A DNA stretch of 64,000 bases from Antennarius striatus (Eukaryota; Chordata; Actinopteri; Lophiiformes; Antennariidae). The stretch lies in contig NC_090789.1 in the NCBI RefSeq assembly GCF_040054535.1, forward strand, positions 3,588,197-3,652,196. Direction: 5' to 3'. Of this stretch, positions 61,373 through 64,000 are shown piece after piece. The notes below the pieces were generated by a model. The model had not been told where the DNA came from. It made no database searches and was given only the letters and a program-made list of their open reading frames with translations. The position numbers and the translations under genes were made by a program. The stretch's first letter is position 1. Each line of letters begins with the position of its first letter.

Positions 61373-61455
61373 ACAAGTAACTTTGTGTGGGGACAAATTG
61401 GAAGAGGGACAGAGAGAGGTATTTAATCAAGGAGGAGGAGACGAAGAGATTAACC

Positions 61456-61457
<2 letters not shown>

Positions 61458-61510
<53 letters not shown>
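61458..61510. repeat. (GT)n microsatellite
   Basis: Third tract of the cluster, about 26 units, in inverted orientation to the first two. Confidence 0.97.
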
Positions 61511-61511
<1 letters not shown>

Positions 61512-61617
61512 GGGGGCAACAACATCAAAGTGAGGTAGAGAAGGGTGATGGAGTAGACAGGTCTTGCGTTCCTCTAACCTCTCAAAAACAACCTCCATTT
61601 CAGCAGTGGAGTACCGC

Positions 61618-61618
<1 letters not shown>

Positions 61619-61664
<46 letters not shown>
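61619..61664. repeat. (GT)n microsatellite
   Basis: Fourth tract of the cluster, about 23 units, in inverted orientation to the first two. Confidence 0.97.
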
Positions 61665-61666
<2 letters not shown>

Positions 61667-63387
61667 CTGCCTCCGGGGTGTGACATACTACTGCTTCTGG
61701 GTTTGATTCCCCTCTGCTGAGCACATGTCAGCTTCAGACTGAAGAAACACACGCTGTAGATTTAAGGTCCACAGAGTCTCCACTGACATCTGGCCCCCGG
61801 GTCTGACCTCGCCGCTCACGCCCGGCGAGGAGACGTCACAACGCGTCACCACAGAACGAAACCAATGGAAACCTTTAGCTTCACATGAGCAGAGCTTCAC
61901 GCAGAGGACGGGGATCCTGCTGTGACCCTGATGACCCAGCAGGACCGATTGGACTGGAGTCCTCGCCACCTGTCTGGCCTTCTGTTGGTCAACGTGAAAC
62001 CATTATGTGTGTGTCTGTGTGTGTGTGTGTGTGAGTGAGAGAGGTGGATAATTAATAGAACCAATCATCCAACACCGCTCCACAAAAGAGTCACTGTGTT
62101 TGGCTCTGAAACGCTAAAGAAACTGAATTCCAAACCAAACACGACACCGGCAGCTCCTTGACCATCCAATAATATTTAATGAGCCGCGGGTCGAAAAAAT
62201 GTTTGCTCTCAATTGGATTTCCTTAATGAAAAGTCAAGTGTTTATGAGGCCTGTGTGGATGAGAGTAGTTATGAAAATTAATATTTATCCAGTGGTGAGA
62301 TTCTTCTGAATATTAAGTATCAGCAAACACCTCAGACATTTATAATCACACGTTTTAGCGCTAACACAAGAACATCAGTATCTGACAGTCAGCTATAGGA
62401 CCTAAAGCATCAATCAAATTTAAATACTATGCATCATTTCAATTTTTCTGTCCTACTTTATCTCCTCCACCTTGATCCTTCTCAGCTTTCAGGCCTGATC
62501 TCACCTGAACACACTTTCCTAATCCTCCACCAGCTGCTGGTGATGACAAGCAGCAGAGGAAGATTAGCATCGGTGTCACCGGTCGTGTCAGCGGAGTTGA
62601 CATCCGATCCGACAGGTAAACCCAAGCGGGAACTTCGTAACACCTCTGAGTCAAACTGAAGTTTATTTGTTTTAAACCTCCGGCTTAAGCGAAAACAGAA
62701 CGACGGAGAAACGGATCAGATCGACGAACGACGTCTCGCTGAGAAGTTCTTACGCCAACCTACAGGAAAAATAATCCTTTGTTATGGAGCTTCCTCTGGA
62801 GACGTTCATGTCGTTCACACTGAGGGCTAGAAAAATAAACCTTCATGTTACGACTCGATTCATAAACGGCCAGAGAAAACGTTGCCTTCAAAAGCCTGAA
62901 TGATCTCATCCTCGAGGAGTCACGCAAAACCTTTTGTCTACCGATATAAAAAGAATCTATTCATCAATATCTTCAAAATTTATCTTGACATTCCTGTTTG
63001 TAGTAGATGGTACCAAAAGTAATTTAAACGTGTTAGACATGTGATGACGAGTCAATCCCAGAAATCTTAAACCGAACCGTTCCTGATTGGTTTATTCTAG
63101 CGTGTGACCCAATAACCCGACCGTCACACAGGTCAAAGGGCAGCCCCTTTCCCGGCCTCCAGGTGAGCCCACCCTTCCCCCTCTCTCTCTTTTTTTTTTT
63201 TTTGGTGGGTGCGATTTCGCAAAACCCTCTGCAAGCTCGGACAGGCGTCTGCACCTGAAACACTAACGCCGCCGCTTTCACAACCACAAAGCGTATCGGA
63301 GCACTTCCTGTGTGCGCTGACACATATCCTCGGCTCTTCCCGCTCCAGTTGTGGATTACTTCATCTAGTCTCTACGGCCAAATCACA

Positions 63388-63410
63388 CCTCCCGCCCCCC
63401 CCCCCCCCCC
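63388..63410. repeat. Poly(C) run with adjoining CA tract
   Basis: A C-homopolymer with minor interruption, followed at 63447-63469 by an (AC)n tract. A second C-run is at 63713-63727. These are potential i-motif/G-quadruplex DNA and assembly-error-prone. Confidence 0.9.
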
Positions 63411-64000
63411 ATTTCCCAAAACATCACCCCACCCCCACCTCTCCAACACACACACACACACACACACAACTGTGGGAGCATTTCCACTTGAGCTGTCAGC
63501 GGCCATTGTTTCCGCAAGTCTCTAGGAGACAATTCAAATCAGGATAAGAGTCGGGGCTCAGGCCTGCCCTCCTCCATTCTTTTCCTTCCTCATCCATCCT
63601 GAACTGCTGAGTCGGTGCGATTCAACCTCCAAACTTGTGGCGTACGTAACCGAGGGGGGTGGGGGAGCCTAACAGCATCTCATCGTCCTCTTCGTCATCC
63701 ATCTCTGACAGCCCCCCCCCCCCCCCCACAAGCATTGGGTCAAGGACACATGAGAGAACGAGCTTTACTGTAAAAAGGAGGCTTTGGCTGCACCAGACGT
63801 ACAAATATGAGAATAATCAATTACATTATTGGTCATTTTCATTGATGCTGAATCAGGTTTGCAGTGGATGCTGCCCAACTCATCAGCTGATCAACTGATC
63901 AGCCAATCGCTGGCTTGTCTGGCTCCATTCTAGCCAATCAAGTGAAGGTTCTGGGTGAATAACAGCCAGACTGGTGGTGGTGGGGGGGGGGCACAGCAGC

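Larger units (their letters stand above)
54087..64000 (-). other. Large pard6g intron (inferred)
   Basis: I searched the minus strand for the PB1-domain exon (expected EVKSKFGAEFRRFSL and GDLLPINNDDN) and did not find it, so the intron probably spans to the window end and beyond. It holds many CA/TG tracts, C-runs at 54719-54725, 54931-54940, 63388-63410 and 63713-63727, a GGGT tandem near 55158-55180, and an AT-rich unique stretch near 62160-62400. No other gene can be supported. Confidence 0.55.

Noticed and set aside
61131-61664. Regularly spaced repeats considered as a CRISPR-like array
   Set aside because: They are dinucleotide microsatellites in a vertebrate genome.
61245-61724. 159-codon minus-strand frame
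   Set aside because: Made mostly of translated CA/TG repeats (His-Thr and Cys-Val runs).

Overview
The window looks like nuclear DNA of a ray-finned (probably percomorph teleost) fish. Evidence: short GT-AG introns, many CA/TG microsatellites, fish-type DNA transposon remnants, and ten vertebrate protein genes whose spliced products can be read across intact phases. All exon joins below were made by eye, by matching splice sites, reading phase and recalled vertebrate protein sequences. No alignment or search was run.

Layout. (A) 1-42.5 kb holds a block that matches human 8q22 in order and relative orientation: stk3 (3' end, +), rida (+), erich5 (-), rpl30 (+), laptm4b (-), mtdh (-), then rrm2b (-). 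The human genes MATN2, POP1, NIPAL2 and KCNS2, which lie among these, are not seen. (B) 43-54 kb holds three further minus-strand genes from other human locations: nutf2 (nuclear transport factor 2), bloc1s4 (BLOC-1 subunit 4, cappuccino) and the last exon of a pard6 gene closest to PARD6G. (C) 54-64 kb is most likely the large pard6g intron, rich in simple repeats, with no exon that I can support.

The genes are not one pathway. They cover Hippo kinase signalling (stk3), imine detoxification (rida), translation (rpl30), lysosomal membranes and lysosome-related organelles (laptm4b, bloc1s4), oncogenic scaffold/RNA-binding function (mtdh), dNTP supply (rrm2b), Ran import (nutf2) and cell polarity (pard6g). 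The two lysosomal genes each carry the same perfect 10-bp CLEAR palindrome just upstream of their start codons.

Main points of interest: the shared CLEAR boxes; a second, in-frame copy of the laptm4b terminal exon; laptm4b exon 6 placed between complementary UG and CA tracts; a rearranged N-terminus in rida; an erich5 made of tiny phase-1 modules; a five-exon bloc1s4 where mammals have a single-exon gene; and a GC-AG intron in mtdh. Mobile elements include a hAT-type non-autonomous element and a broken Ty3/gypsy-type LTR fossil, both in rrm2b introns, a palindromic MITE in rpl30, a Tc1/mariner remnant and a probable Penelope-like remnant. I found no convincing wholly new system, CRISPR array, tRNA or rRNA.
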